From Pisaster brevispinus (taxonomy: Eukaryota; Echinodermata; Asteroidea; Forcipulatida; Asteriidae), in the NCBI GenBank assembly GCA_023634235.1, contig JAMKCF010000006.1, forward strand, positions 8,028,172-8,092,171: a stretch of DNA of 64,000 nucleotides. Reading direction: 5' to 3'. Below the pieces are notes generated by a model. That model worked only from the letters and a program-made list of their open reading frames with translations, made no database searches and was not told the origin of the DNA. A program made the translations under genes and the position numbers. Shown one piece after another: positions 55,101-63,394 of the stretch (within the stretch, counting starts at the first letter, position 1; each line of letters begins with the position of its first letter).

Positions 55101-58100
55101 GGTTAGTTCACAGATCTGGGTCCCCACATTACCACTTACATTGTGGCTTTAAGTTTTGGGTTTGTGGTGAACTGATCAAGTGGCACCAAACCCCTGACCA
55201 CAAGGCCAAACATTTTTTTTTCACTAACAGTTGCAGCTGAATCAAAAGCCACTCTATTTCCAGATTGCTTACACCATGGAGGTACACAAAGCATCGGACC
55301 GAAATTGTACTCCAGAGCTATGGAGGTCCAGTTTACTGAAAAATGACTCCTTTCTGTATCTGAAGTCTAATGAATGGGGAAAATAGCTTCCAATAGCTTC
55401 CAGGAGTCAAAAATTAACCAAATAACCTGCAAATATTTGATGGTTTTTTTCATGGTTAGCCCATTTCATGGCTAGCCCAGGGTAGGTCAGGGGAAGCAGA
55501 GGCACCATTGCCACACACACCACACACCTGTTATGGAGTATTGTCAATTTCACCAGCTGTATTTTTCTCTTGGGACATTAATAAAGAATCTATCCCCTGT
55601 TGAGTGACTGCAGCAAGTTTTCTTGTCCCTTTGAAACAGCTTCAGCACAGGGCAATTGCTAAGGATACTAGTAAATTTCTGTCAATTGTACATTTGGTTT
55701 TCTTAGAGCTTTTTAAGTACTGTACTTTTTCCTGAGGAAAACCAAAGTTTCATGTTTCAATGTAGCTTTAAAACATCCATCTAAACATTTTTTTGTAGAC
55801 CTCTCTGTTTGCACTCCATAGTCCCCCCTGAGTAAAAATAGAAATTCACTTTGTGCCAAGAAATACAGCTCTTCCAATTGTGAACAAATAGACTTACGTT
55901 CTACGGAAATGACGCGGGGGGGGAAAAAAAGAGTTAACTTTACAATTTATAAAAGCGCACTAAACAGTGAAAAAATCCTTTGACAACCAAACTGACGGTA
56001 TTACAAGGTTTCTCCTTTCATTCAATACAATGGCAAGTTGGAAGAAAAAAAGGAGGAGGAAAACAAAATAAAAAACACGACAGGAAATTCCATCTGTACC
56101 TGCCAAATCAAAAAGGTCAGATAAGAGTTGGGCATCCTTTCACTTTTGATGGGAGCTACAACAAAAAAAAGCAGGACTCGAATGCCATTAAATACTAATC
56201 TACTCTTAGACTGATATGCACCACTGCCTCTGAATCTGGCCGCAACAATAGTTGTACTTTTTTGTAACAGGTAGTTCAAACACAGTTTTCATTTTGTAGT
56301 TTTTTTTTGTTAACACGCTTGTGTGTAGAAGTATAAATGGGAGCTTGTTATGCATGGGTAACTGTAACTCTATGCTGGAGTTTTAAGGGGGAGGGGGATG
56401 ATTTAGGGAAGGGCAGGGGGGAGCAGAGATGGCGGAAACTTTAATTGGGAAAAGATACAAGTGGGAGAATAGTTTGGGAGATGACTTTGGATTAATGAGG
56501 CGTGGCATGGCTGTATCAAACATTAGCCTAAACTGCACAGGAGATTCTTTGAAAGATAAAAACGTAATGGGGAATCTGTCCACGATGATGAATGGGATTG
56601 GCTTCACAAAGCCTCCCCCCTGTACACTTTTTATGAGCTTAATAAGCAATTTGAAAAGTAATTGGTCAGTGTTAGGGGGGGGGGGGCTTATTACAAAAAA
56701 ATCACTGGGACCCTTATTTGCTTTACTACATTCGTATTGATTTGATGGAGAGAGAAGGGGGGGAAGGTAAAAGCATTTAGGCTGGATCATAAACCATTCC
56801 AACTAAATGTTTGCTATTTTTTGCTAAATGCTTTAGAGTACCGGTATAAACCAATGCAGAAAAAAAGGTCAATATAACCATGGAGGTAACCTATTGACAA
56901 AATTGATGATCAAAAGTATGTGATGAGTGAGGGAAAAAATGGCCTTCTCCCTTTTTATGCCTCCAGCCTTGCTCTAATGCCACGCCAATGAGGAATTCAG
57001 CATTATTTTGTGTAATTGCTGGAGGGAGTAAGGCAGCACGTGGGAACAGCAACATTCTCTCAGCCAAAGCCCACATTGGCCAAGCATATCCAGCCTTGCT
57101 GGTGCCAGTGTGGCTGGAGCTGTGTGGCCAGCACGCTAAGCGTGAGGCCAAGCAATATGATTTACACAAGGGCTTTGACTGGTCACAAGCTGTATGTTAA
57201 TTTCCCACCCTTAGGTCAGGTCTAAAAAAAAAAAAAAATGGGAAGAAAAAAAAGGCTGGGGAAAAAAACTGACCAACACAAGAACGAGTTCTTGGAAGAT
57301 TGTCACCAGGAGTGATGAAATACTCAGGGCTGGCATTCCTATTCCACAGTCATTATTGGTCTCAACATGTTTATTCTCTTTCACATCACCTTTGTACAGT
57401 TAATGTATTTTATGGCAAAACTCTTACAGTAGGCTACTTGTATTAAAAACAGCGTTTCAACTCTTAAGGATATGCAAGGCTTTTTCCCATGAAAGAATAC
57501 TGCCTTTTCTGATGATGCCACAATATAAATATTAAGAGCAGTTTTTAAACAAAAGCCAAGAGAACAAATTTATGCCAGCTTTCCATTCGCCAAGAGGCGG
57601 TAGGTAGGCCCTTATGATTCAAGCTCCTAGGTAATAACTTGCTCTGCCGAGCCGGTGAAAGGCAGATCTACAATTGTAATTCTGTGTGTGCCCCCCCCCC
57701 CTTAAATCCGAACAGATCTTCTTTTTGGCTGAGGGGAAGTTCACTAACAGATCCAATGAGCAAGGGATAATGAGAAGTCTTTCCATTTATTTTTTAGGGC
57801 AAATGAAATTTTAACGCGGTCGCGGAGTTTCATCAACACTTATCTATCAATTGTGATCACCTCGGAAAGGAATTGGAAATGACACTTCATCTTACTTTAA
57901 GTTTACTTTAAAAAGAAATATCGTTAAAAAATTGAAAATTCAACGAGTATATATGGGAAATCAGCGGGCGGGCAGGAATGGGAAAACATCAAAAGCCCAA
58001 TTACAAATTGGGTTCTTCTCTTTAAGGGAGCAAGATGTACATAAGATAACTTCTGACCTGACCAAGGGGCAATGAATCACAAATCACCAAAAACAGCTTC

Positions 58101-59542
58101 CCCAGTTAAAAAAAGTCAACTGCGAAATGAACAGTTTGCACAAAATTTCACTGGCAAAGTAATCTGTGTGTATTCACTTCGTCCTTGGCTAGACTGGGTA
58201 GCCTACTCTGAATGAAAAGAAAGCACAATCACAGAGTTTTCTTAGCACCCTTAAAAAAATGAGGAAAACCTTAGAGAAGCAAAGAAGAAGAAAAAAAAAA
58301 CAGGTGACTCTTTCTTACAAAAGAGCTTTGATGTCAGGGGATTAGGATTTAAGCTGCTCTCAAACCTCTAATGATTTGAGTAAACTTTGATAATAGCAAT
58401 CTGCATGTAAACATCAGTGCAGAGCAAATAATGCCCTGACAATAAACACGGTTGGAAAATTCTTATTTGTTTATCAAACCTAGGAATACAACATAAAGAT
58501 GGGGAAGCAGTGATTAGAAACAAATCTCCCGATGGGGTGAAATGCTTTATACATCCTCCCCCGGAAGTCGCGGGATTAGAAGGGGCAATAATTTCATGTC
58601 AAAGACCCGTAAAAGTCTACAGGCACATTTTAAAACCAATGTCAATTAGGCCCAAGGACATTCCAATCATAATAAATATTGGCTTCAAAAGTTTGGATGT
58701 AGGTAATGTCAATTCTTAATATTTTTTTATCCCATCCAATGAAAGTACACTAAAAGTGATGAAACATCAGGCACCATCCAAGCACTGGATGAATTGTTAG
58801 CGCCCTTAGGTTTTTGTTTCCCAACTTGAGATTGGGAGCAAACTTCAGCAAGTTTTTTAACACACCAAGCTCCTTTTTGCCAGCATACACGCAAGCTCGA
58901 AATGGAATTTAAGTCAGTCTGATCCTACCACTTTGATCTGTACATAATCTGAACTACAGTCCACAAATCTCAAGACATGCAAGTACAACCTTTATAAACT
59001 CTTGGATTTTGCCATTCCATCCAGCACACTGAAAATACTTTGACCCGACTTTGACCTGTCATAAATATTCAATTCCTTCAGAATTAACAGTTCTCGCAAG
59101 AAGGGTGAAGACTTCAGTGGGCTTAACCAAAAGCTTCATGCATGCAGCTTTTGTAGGCCTGATTTTCTCCTTGTTTAACTTTCTGGTTTGACCAATAAGC
59201 CCTTCTACGGACCAGCTACAAAACAGACCAAGTTGTAGACAAACCACCCCACAAAAGAAAACACAAAGTACAATAAATAGATAAATAACAATATTAACAA
59301 TATACAGATAAATAAAGACAAATTCTTGGACTTGGAGGGGAAATGTGTTCAGTTCAGTTTCCCAGAAAAATACAAACATCAGATATTGAGAGAAATTGAA
59401 ACCAACCTGAAACTGCGTAGACTTGCTGCCGCTGGCTCGGCGTATTTCCTGTCTCTGTGCTTTCCCCAAAATCCACCGTGGAGCCTGTAGTGGATTCCTG
59501 GGAGAAGCAGTCTTCATTAGGACTCGAGGCTGGTTTCCAGAC

Positions 59543-59593
<51 letters not shown>

Positions 59594-62592
59594 GCAGAAA
59601 GAGGAGATATGGGGGGGAAAATTGAAGCCATCTGTTATTATCTTGTGTAAATGGAGGGGGTAATTACTAGACCAGCTCAATTATATTGCATCCAAGCTTG
59701 CTGCTGTTGCTAGGACACATCATTGGAATGTAGGGGAAGTAGGGACTCGCCTGAATGCAAGCTGCAATGCAACATTGAAATGGGGTGGGGGGGGGGGGGG
59801 GTTCAGAAGAGGAGCAGAAGGGGCCCACTAGAGGTTATACTGATGTTTTACAGGGACACTGGGGCAAGGATGGGCTTACATAGTGCAGAGAGTTGATCTA
59901 GTTCATGGCTGCGGGGTGGTCGGGATTTATGAAGGGAATTTGCAGAGCAAAAGTTTCCCCAATTTTAGGGTGGACTCAAAGAATTACATCTCTAGGAGCT
60001 GTGAGTCAAACAGTGGAAGGGTGACATCTCTTGGAGCTGTGAGACGAGAGCTCAAGGGGGAACAAAATCATCATCTATTTCTAGTAGGGTGGGATTGCAA
60101 CGAGAGACCTCTCTACCCTGTGATTGTTTTTTGCTGTTTAAATTAAAAGGGAAGGGGCTTGAATGATCCCAGAACTGAACTGGATGTTTTATTCACTAGG
60201 TAACTTGGTTTCAAGTTGGTGGAAGTACCATTCAACCTAAGAAATATTTCCATTTGGAGTGATTCATCCTTGGAAATAAGGGATTGTTTTGTTGAAAAAC
60301 AAACAGTTGTTTTCCAGTAACTGCATTTAGGGATATAGTGCATCTTATTGTTTTTTTAAGAAGAGTAATTTTAATTTCCGTCATGTTAATCCAAAAAACA
60401 CACCATACCACCACTGTCTTTACTCTGTTTAGTGGACAGTAAAACTGGTTGGTTTTTGGGGTTGTTGTTGTGGGGGGTTTTTTCAGGGATTTTGAGCATG
60501 TTCATTGTGGGCTTGTATCAGTTGCGGCAACCAATATAGGCATTAGTGATTTAATAGAGGTCTTCAAATGCAGTTTTCTTGATTTTTCATCAGCAGATAA
60601 TATGTATTTCTCTGGAGGATTGGTACTAAGATTAATCACCCATCCTTATTATTTTGTCTATAAATGATATAAAAGATTATAAAAGAGTAAAATTCCATCA
60701 ATCCCTTTTTTTTTACCCAAACTGTTGAACTTTTAACAACCAAGGTAAGTTGTAAAATAAAGAGCAGGTATCCTATTGGGTTTTTTTTGGGGGGGGGCAG
60801 AAAGCAAGGTGTTCTCTAATTATTCCAATCTGCAATCTAGCGAGGGGAACAATTTTTGCAGCACTGCTTCAGATTTCTGAAATATTTCCCGCAATCAGAA
60901 GGAAGCCTCCAAATTAAAAATAAATTCAGTTTTAACCAGTCAGACTTTAAAGATGCAATACCAAACACATTAATTTTGTGTACAATTTTGCTTGGGGGAA
61001 AATGTTAACCACCTAGTATGACTAACTGTAAATTAACATCAAATTTATAATTAAGTCCCAACTGTTTTCCTCACCAACAATATGCAGCTTCCCAAGATGA
61101 AAAAAAAAAAAATAATAATAATAAATATTAATGTATAATTAATAACTCTATTGTTCTATTATTTTTCTCTATTGTTCTATTATTTTGTGAGCTTCAAAAA
61201 TGTATTACAGTATTAATCATTAAGTGGTGATTTGTGAAAATTTGACCACTAAGGTTGATCCTTGACTATACACACCTTCCGTTTTGGACCCCTCGATCGG
61301 AAATCTGCTGTATGGAGGCGGCGGCGACTCTACAATGCAACACACAACAAAACACACAAGAAAAGAAAAGAAAAAAAAGTGGAGAGAAAAAGAGAAGAAT
61401 TTCTGTCAGCCTGTGTGTGTGGGAAGGTCAGTATTATGATGAGGCAAGGAAGAATATATAAAAAAAATGCCAGTGGATCCCCGCTGTGCGCGAACAGACA
61501 GTGAAGCCTAGCCAACGTTTGTTAATTGAGGCGAAAGACTTCGGCTGAGCGGCACATAAATAACAGCGGCGCCATGTTGGTAAATCGAATGGTGACTCAA
61601 TGGCTTGCCGCGGCCCGCCGGCCGTTTCCCGACGCCCAGGCGGGGCTGATGGGGCCCCACGGTAGCGACCAAGACAATCACACGTATGCAGCCAAAATCG
61701 CTATTATTATTTTTTTCCCCGTCTCGTCTTGTCTCTCATTTACAATAAAAGCCAAGGTCTACACAGAATATACAATAACAATGGCAAAGATTGTGTTTAA
61801 CATACAAGAAAAAAAACCTTAAAAATATTATTATTAACTACTTATTTTTCGTCCGCGGAGATGCTCTAAAATTGTGGTGTTGCTTCACCAGTGACCACGT
61901 AAAATTAAAAAACCAAAACAAATAGTTTGCTCAAGGCATTTTTCGCACTTTGTTTACACACAGAATTTACACAACCTACAAATTGAAGAGTTTGCATATC
62001 GAAGGCTGGGTATCGTCACTCCGTTAATTAATAATTTAAACTGTAAACATCTTTAAGACAAGCTGGTGCCAGCGGTCGTAAGCGTGTTGACAGGAGATAG
62101 ATCGAGATTTGTCCTCTGTAATATCTGGTCTTTAAAGTTTAAAAAAACCTTACCTGGCCGACACAAACGGCTGAGATGATACGGGTTGCAGCATACGATT
62201 CCTGAGCTAAATTCCTCCACATCACGTCCTGTTTGACAACAAAAGTTGAGTCTTTTAAGTTCGGTAGCTTGTTTGAGATCTGACCAGCGGTAAAGCTGAC
62301 AGCACAACACATGTGGCGGAGCGGTCCTCCCCCTGCCCAGGCGCACGTCCCCCTTCGGGAGGGGGACGCAGGCGGTCGATGTCGTTCCGCGGCTTTCGAC
62401 GGCATCGAGCAACAGCTCAAGCTGTCGATCTTTCAATCGTTTCAGGAGGCTGTGGGCAGCCGATTTGAACTCGGGATCGGTCTCCAAGTCGCGGTCGAAT
62501 CCCTGACTATCGGGGCCTTGTTCGCCGGTGGCAGAACCACCACGGCTCCTCCAGAGTCGCCGGATAAGTACCGTGCGCTTGGACTTGAACAT
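27545..62592 (-). CDS. SMAD6/7: Inhibitory Smad (SMAD6/7-type), complete four-exon gene
   Basis: Coding sequence on the minus strand: 62592-62154, 61329-61276, 59529-59407, 28089-27545, total 1161 nt, 386 residues plus stop. Family knowledge: I-Smads block BMP/TGF-beta signalling by occupying type I receptors, competing for Smad4 and recruiting Smurf/NEDD4-type ubiquitin ligases. Seen in the sequence: a divergent MH1 region (residues 1-146) opening MFKSKRT and closing with the [12 protein letters not shown] zinc-site-like segment; PPPPY at 149-153; a Ser/Thr-rich linker at 165-206; and an MH2 domain from HW (215-216) to the end, with [20 protein letters not shown] and [11 protein letters not shown]. 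There is no C-terminal SSXS, so it is not a receptor-activated Smad. All junctions are GT-AG, phase 1, and keep the frame. The length is close to, but a little shorter than, vertebrate SMAD7 (about 426). MH1 and MH2 wording resembles SMAD6 slightly more, but one invertebrate gene is probably co-orthologous to both. Introns are 824, 1746 and 31317 nt. Confidence 0.95.
28340..28357. repeat. 18-bp perfect palindrome ATTTTGTCGCGACAAAAT
   Basis: A perfect palindrome centred on TCGCGA, about 250 bp into intron 3 from exon 4. The surrounding 28195-28370 has AGCAATTTAGCAGG and ATTGCTAAATTTTG words related by inversion, so it may be the end of a decayed inverted-repeat element. Confidence 0.5.
29463..29594. 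mobile_element. Inverted-repeat element, copy 2, inside the long Smad intron
   Basis: When reversed and complemented it aligns along its whole length with 10465-10588, sharing GGGACCCGTT, GCGCGAGTTTGTT, GACCAAAGTGGTC and GCAAGACTTGC segments. It is more diverged, with partly decayed ends. Confidence 0.72.
30845..30900 (+). mobile_element. Possible tRNA-like SINE head
   Basis: An exact B-box-like GGTTCGAATC (30874-30883) lies in a stretch that could pair like a T arm (GGGTTCGAATCTCACC). No convincing A box was found upstream and no acceptor stem, so it is at best a degenerate tRNA-derived SINE. Confidence 0.3.
32234..32272 (+). repeat. G-rich tract with quadruplex potential
   Basis: Thirty-nine bases that are all G except for single T or A interruptions, with more than four runs of at least three G. 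It lies in intron 3; the transcribed strand orientation gives a C-rich RNA. Confidence 0.85.
33382..33750 (+). repeat. Dispersed repeat family, copy 2 (longer)
   Basis: Same family as 7237-7525 and same orientation, but with an extra internal segment (about 33562-33635). Its end, GGAGTAATTACCAAAGG, is loosely the inverse of its start, GGTATAAATTGTCAAA, so the family may be a MITE with weak terminal inverted repeats. Confidence 0.8.
35728..35872 (+). mobile_element. Fragment of the same AAGCAGAA-type element
   Basis: Contains AAGCAGAAAC, GGGAACCAGTCACA, TTTCTGCTAAGCA and GTGCTAAGCATTTTTGTG, the same word set as the elements at 3947 and 20618. Ends are not preserved. Confidence 0.45.
36495..36660 (+). 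repeat. GGCCATGG / TTGCCCTCTCAAAGATGAAA repeat, copy 1 (fullest)
   Basis: A 166-bp repeat bounded by CAGGCCTG at both ends, containing GGAGGCCATGGCCTCTGTTG, GGTCTTGGCCTCGGTGCCCC and CTTGCCCTCTCAAAGATGAA. Related copies follow at 40489, 46499 and 49662, all in the same orientation. It is non-coding. Confidence 0.8.
38461..38671 (+). repeat. CTGTGTAG...CACCATGCAATG repeat family, copy 2
   Basis: Shares the start (GCTGTGTAGGGTTGTTCTTC) and end (GTTACCGCAAACCGAATGTA, CCACCATGCAATG) with the copy at 16118-16519, but lacks the GTGTT-rich expansion. Confidence 0.65.
38826..38887 (+). repeat. GTGGTCCGCTGG repeat, left fragment
   Basis: CTCCCTTAACAGTGGTCCAC through GAGGACCAGTCAAATTTTAT matches the first part of the repeat at 49790-49985 read on the other strand. 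It is followed directly by the SINE tail. Confidence 0.55.
38888..39184 (-). mobile_element. tRNA-derived SINE inside the long Smad intron
   Basis: On the minus strand there is an A box TGGTGTAGTGGT (39158-39169) and an intact B box GGTTCGAATC (39116-39125). They are followed by a C/G run, a body with GTGTGGGTTTTCCCTGGAGT and GGTTTTCCTCCCACATG, and a tail rich in AATGA/AATAAA units (about 38888-38920). The body wording resembles a SINE class found widely in marine invertebrates. It lies between two fragments of another repeat. Confidence 0.8.
39185..39362 (+). repeat. GTGGTCCGCTGG repeat, right fragment
   Basis: Resumes with AAGTGGTCCCGCTGGC and contains CACTAAAAAAGC, TGCTGGCTAGTCACTAAAAA and GGGCAAACCCTGG, like the 49790-49985 copy read on the other strand. 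The second GTGGTCC start means it may be a separate tandem copy rather than a simple continuation of 38826-38887. Confidence 0.5.
40322..40480 (+). mobile_element. Diverged GGGCCCAATTT-type repeat fragment
   Basis: Opens GGGCCCAATTTCGTGGCTCT and carries TGCT/GCTA-rich sequence like the inverted-repeat element at 3947, but is strongly diverged. It runs directly into the repeat beginning at 40489. Confidence 0.4.
40489..40605 (+). repeat. GGCCATGG / TTGCCCTCTCAAAGATGAAA repeat, copy 2 (5' truncated)
   Basis: Begins within the family at CGGTCTTGGCCTTGGTGCCC and runs to CTGCCCTCTCAAAGATGAAA and CCAGGCCTA. The left part is missing, where a different repeat fragment abuts. Confidence 0.75.
46499..46652 (+). 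repeat. GGCCATGG / TTGCCCTCTCAAAGATGAAA repeat, copy 3
   Basis: Runs from CCTGGAATTACACTGAGGCT through TTCTTGGCCTTG, a C/A run and CTTGCCCTCCCAAAGGTAAA. The middle has gained poly-C followed by poly-A (46561-46577). Confidence 0.72.
49662..49720 (+). repeat. GGCCATGG / TTGCCCTCTCAAAGATGAAA repeat, copy 4 (3' part only)
   Basis: Only the right-hand third remains: GCCCTTTGGGAAATGACAAT, then CTTGCCCTCTCAAAGATAAA and GCCAGACCTG. Confidence 0.65.
49790..49985 (-). repeat. GTGGTCCGCTGG / CTGGCTAGTCA repeat, copy A
   Basis: On the minus strand it reads CTCCCTTAAAAAGTGGTCCG, later GAGGACCAGTCAAAATACAC, TGCTGGCTAGTCAATG and GGTAAACCCTGGAGG. The same series of words occurs on the plus strand on either side of the SINE at 38.9-39.2 kb. 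Confidence 0.65.
59407..59529 (-). CDS. SMAD6/7: Inhibitory Smad exon 3: Ser/Thr-rich linker
   Basis: Encodes the last two bases of codon 165, residues 166-205, and the first base of codon 206. It is low in hydrophobic residues and rich in Ser, Thr, Glu and Gln, including [11 protein letters not shown] at the start and QQVYAVS at the end, with no recognised domain. After splicing to exon 4 the junction reads [14 protein letters not shown], which parallels the linker-to-MH2 junction of vertebrate SMAD6. The donor is TTTCAG|GTTGGT. The acceptor is GGAAACCAG|CC, preceded at 16 nt by a CT dinucleotide microsatellite that forms the pyrimidine tract. The acceptor is the least certain junction in the gene, but phase and position fit the other exons. 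Linker divergence is normal for this family. Confidence 0.88.
59530..61275 (-). other. Inhibitory Smad intron 2
   Basis: The intron is 1746 nt, bounded by GTGTGT and ACCAG on the minus strand. It contains a long G run near 59786-59801, an A/ATA-rich stretch at 61099-61135, and the AG microsatellite next to exon 3. No coding sequence was recognised. Confidence 0.85.
59547..59588. repeat. (AG)21 microsatellite in the exon 3 splice acceptor
   Basis: Twenty-one uninterrupted AG units on the plus strand read as CT units on the gene strand, ending 16 nt before the acceptor AG of exon 3. It therefore supplies the polypyrimidine tract. Such tracts change length readily. Confidence 0.95.
61276..61329 (-). 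CDS. SMAD6/7: Inhibitory Smad exon 2: 54-nt PY-motif micro-exon
   Basis: This short exon encodes the completed Glu147, then [17 protein letters not shown] (148-164), then the first base of codon 165. PPPPY is the classical WW-domain ligand through which SMAD6/7 bind Smurf1/2, NEDD4L and YAP-type proteins. The SP dipeptide just before it matches the proline-directed phosphosite next to the PY motif of vertebrate SMAD7. The acceptor is GCATTGTAG|AG and the donor GGAAG|GTGTGT. Both are phase 1, so the 54 nt could be skipped without shifting frame. It was found by searching the introns for a reverse-complement PPPY codon pattern and then checking splice signals. Joined to exon 1 it reads [16 protein letters not shown], almost the same as vertebrate SMAD6 at this point. 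Confidence 0.93.
61330..62153 (-). other. Inhibitory Smad intron 1
   Basis: The intron is 824 nt, bounded by GTAAGG and TTGTAG on the minus strand. A GC-rich CpG-dense patch lies at about 61530-61680 and includes one GGCGCC (61568-61573), the GC-rich word also used in BMP-Smad sites, but no correctly spaced GTCT was seen. No other exon was recognised. Confidence 0.85.
62154..62592 (-). CDS. SMAD6/7: Inhibitory Smad exon 1: start and MH1-like region
   Basis: Encodes residues 1-146 plus the first base of codon 147. The start was chosen because it is the first in-frame ATG after an in-frame TGA at 62617-62619, and because MFKSKRT followed by RRLWRSR is the typical I-Smad N terminus. Later motifs include [17 protein letters not shown] (51-67), [13 protein letters not shown] (76-88), [16 protein letters not shown] (91-106) and [11 protein letters not shown] (134-144), whose Cys and His residues correspond to the MH1 zinc site. 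The donor reads CCAG|GTAAGG at 62154/62153, close to consensus. The open frame continues past the donor to 62053, but that tail has no Smad character. I-Smad MH1 regions are generally too divergent for the usual MH1 DNA-contact hairpin. The start context is weak (C at -3, T at +4), and an overlapping upstream ATG lies 7 nt away. Confidence 0.95.
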
Positions 62593-62599
62593 GCGACAT
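62507..62599 (-). other. Upstream ORF overlapping the inhibitory Smad start
   Basis: An ATG 7 nt upstream of the Smad start opens a 30-codon frame that runs across the main ATG in another frame and stops with TAG at 62507-62509. The upstream ATG and the main ATG both have poor Kozak contexts (C at -3, T at +4). If the transcript starts above 62599, ribosomes that initiate here would bypass the Smad start, which could lower its translation. The peptide resembles nothing I know. Confidence 0.4.
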
Positions 62600-63318
62600 A
62601 GGATTTGTGCACACGGTCATAGCCCACGGAGTCTGTCGTTGACCATTCCATGCGCCGGACCCTCTAAGTTTAAATCCAGTTTGGTCTCAGCATCAGTTGT
62701 GGCGAGGGGCTGGTGGTCAAGATACCCGGCCCGAGCGGGTTCTTTACAGCAATCCTCGTGTAGCGTACGGGTCAAGACATAAACAGTAGCTCTTCCTTTT
62801 CCCCCACACACCATTCGTTATCAAGGTAATGAGTGCTCTGCATGCAGCAAGCCCTGCGTAGTTTACCCCCGGTCGGAGCGAGTCGTCATACGGTTGAGCA
62901 CAGTCAGTGCGTTGGCCTACTCCGCGGCAACGTGACGCCAGCACAGCGCCTTGCATCCACAGGCAGATTACGTACACTTCCGCCGCACCAATGCGAGGAC
63001 AAAATCCCAAAGGTACATAGATAAAGCAATCCCAAATCGTCTTCGGTCACGATCTCCAACTTTTAAAACATCCACGCTGAGGAAAATCCGAAACAAGGAG
63101 TAAGGCTCTCCATCCACTAGTCATCTAAACAGTGCGAGAAACATTCACACACATGTGCACTCCACAATGTACACCGTACATGTGAGTTTTCGATAATGTG
63201 TATACAAAATGTATGTGATCGTGATTGGATGCTGCGTTACGTGTGTGCGCGATGAACGAAAAATCAACACGAGTGGTTTTACTACACAGAATGTGAGCTC
63301 ACAACTTCGAGTCCGCCG
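62593..63318. promoter_or_regulatory. 5' UTR and proximal upstream region of the inhibitory Smad gene
   Basis: This stretch is richer in CpG than the rest of the window and holds the presumed 5' UTR. An in-frame TGA at 62617-62619 precedes the start. Open frames here on both strands are short and without recognisable motifs. No clear TATA box for the minus strand was found. Confidence 0.45.
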
Positions 63319-63360
63319 ATTGGCTTATTTAAGTCACGAGACGTCTAGACATTTTGGCGC
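63319..63360 (+). promoter_or_regulatory. Possible core promoter cluster (CCAAT, TATA-like, E2F-like)
   Basis: Within 42 bp there is an inverted CCAAT box (ATTGG, 63319-63323), a TATA-like TTATTTAA (63325-63332), the Smad-binding palindrome, and TTTGGCGC (63353-63360), which fits the E2F consensus. The order fits a plus-strand start better than a minus-strand one, so this could be a divergent promoter shared with the Smad gene. The evidence is motif level only. Confidence 0.3.
63343..63350. promoter_or_regulatory. Palindromic Smad-binding element, possible BMP-responsive composite
   Basis: GTCTAGAC is the perfect palindromic Smad-binding element, and the same octamer is the known TGF-beta-responsive element of the vertebrate SMAD7 promoter. 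It lies about 750 bp upstream of the I-Smad ATG. Read on the minus strand, CGCGCC stands exactly five bases before GTCT. That matches five of six positions of the Smad1/5-Smad4 composite pattern GRCGNC-N5-GTCT. This suggests negative-feedback autoregulation. The match is by eye and function is inferred. Confidence 0.6.
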
Positions 63361-63394
63361 GGCTCGAGTCTGAAATGATTGTTGAGCAAATAAC

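Larger units (their letters stand above)
28090..59406 (-). other. Inhibitory Smad intron 3 (31.3 kb)
   Basis: The intron is bounded by GTTGGT (59406) and TTCTACAG (28090) on the minus strand. It contains many dispersed repeats, listed separately, plus homopolymer G/C runs. I looked for additional Smad exons and nested genes and recognised none. Open frames inside are short and show no family motifs. A long intron between linker and MH2 is a plausible home for enhancers, but I cannot point to one. Confidence 0.8.

Noticed and set aside
56383..56802. 139-codon minus-strand frame, one of the longest
   Set aside because: Pro-rich ends come from G runs on the other strand, an overlapping 103-codon plus-strand frame is equally open, and no motif is present.
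59354..59680. 108-codon frame including a Ser-Leu run as one exon
   Set aside because: The Ser-Leu part is the CT microsatellite; only 59407-59529 between splice sites fits the Smad linker.
62053..62153. Continuation of the exon 1 open frame past 62154
   Set aside because: A consensus donor (CAG|GTAAGG) ends the exon, and the residues beyond it do not match any Smad; exon 2 gives the expected PY sequence.
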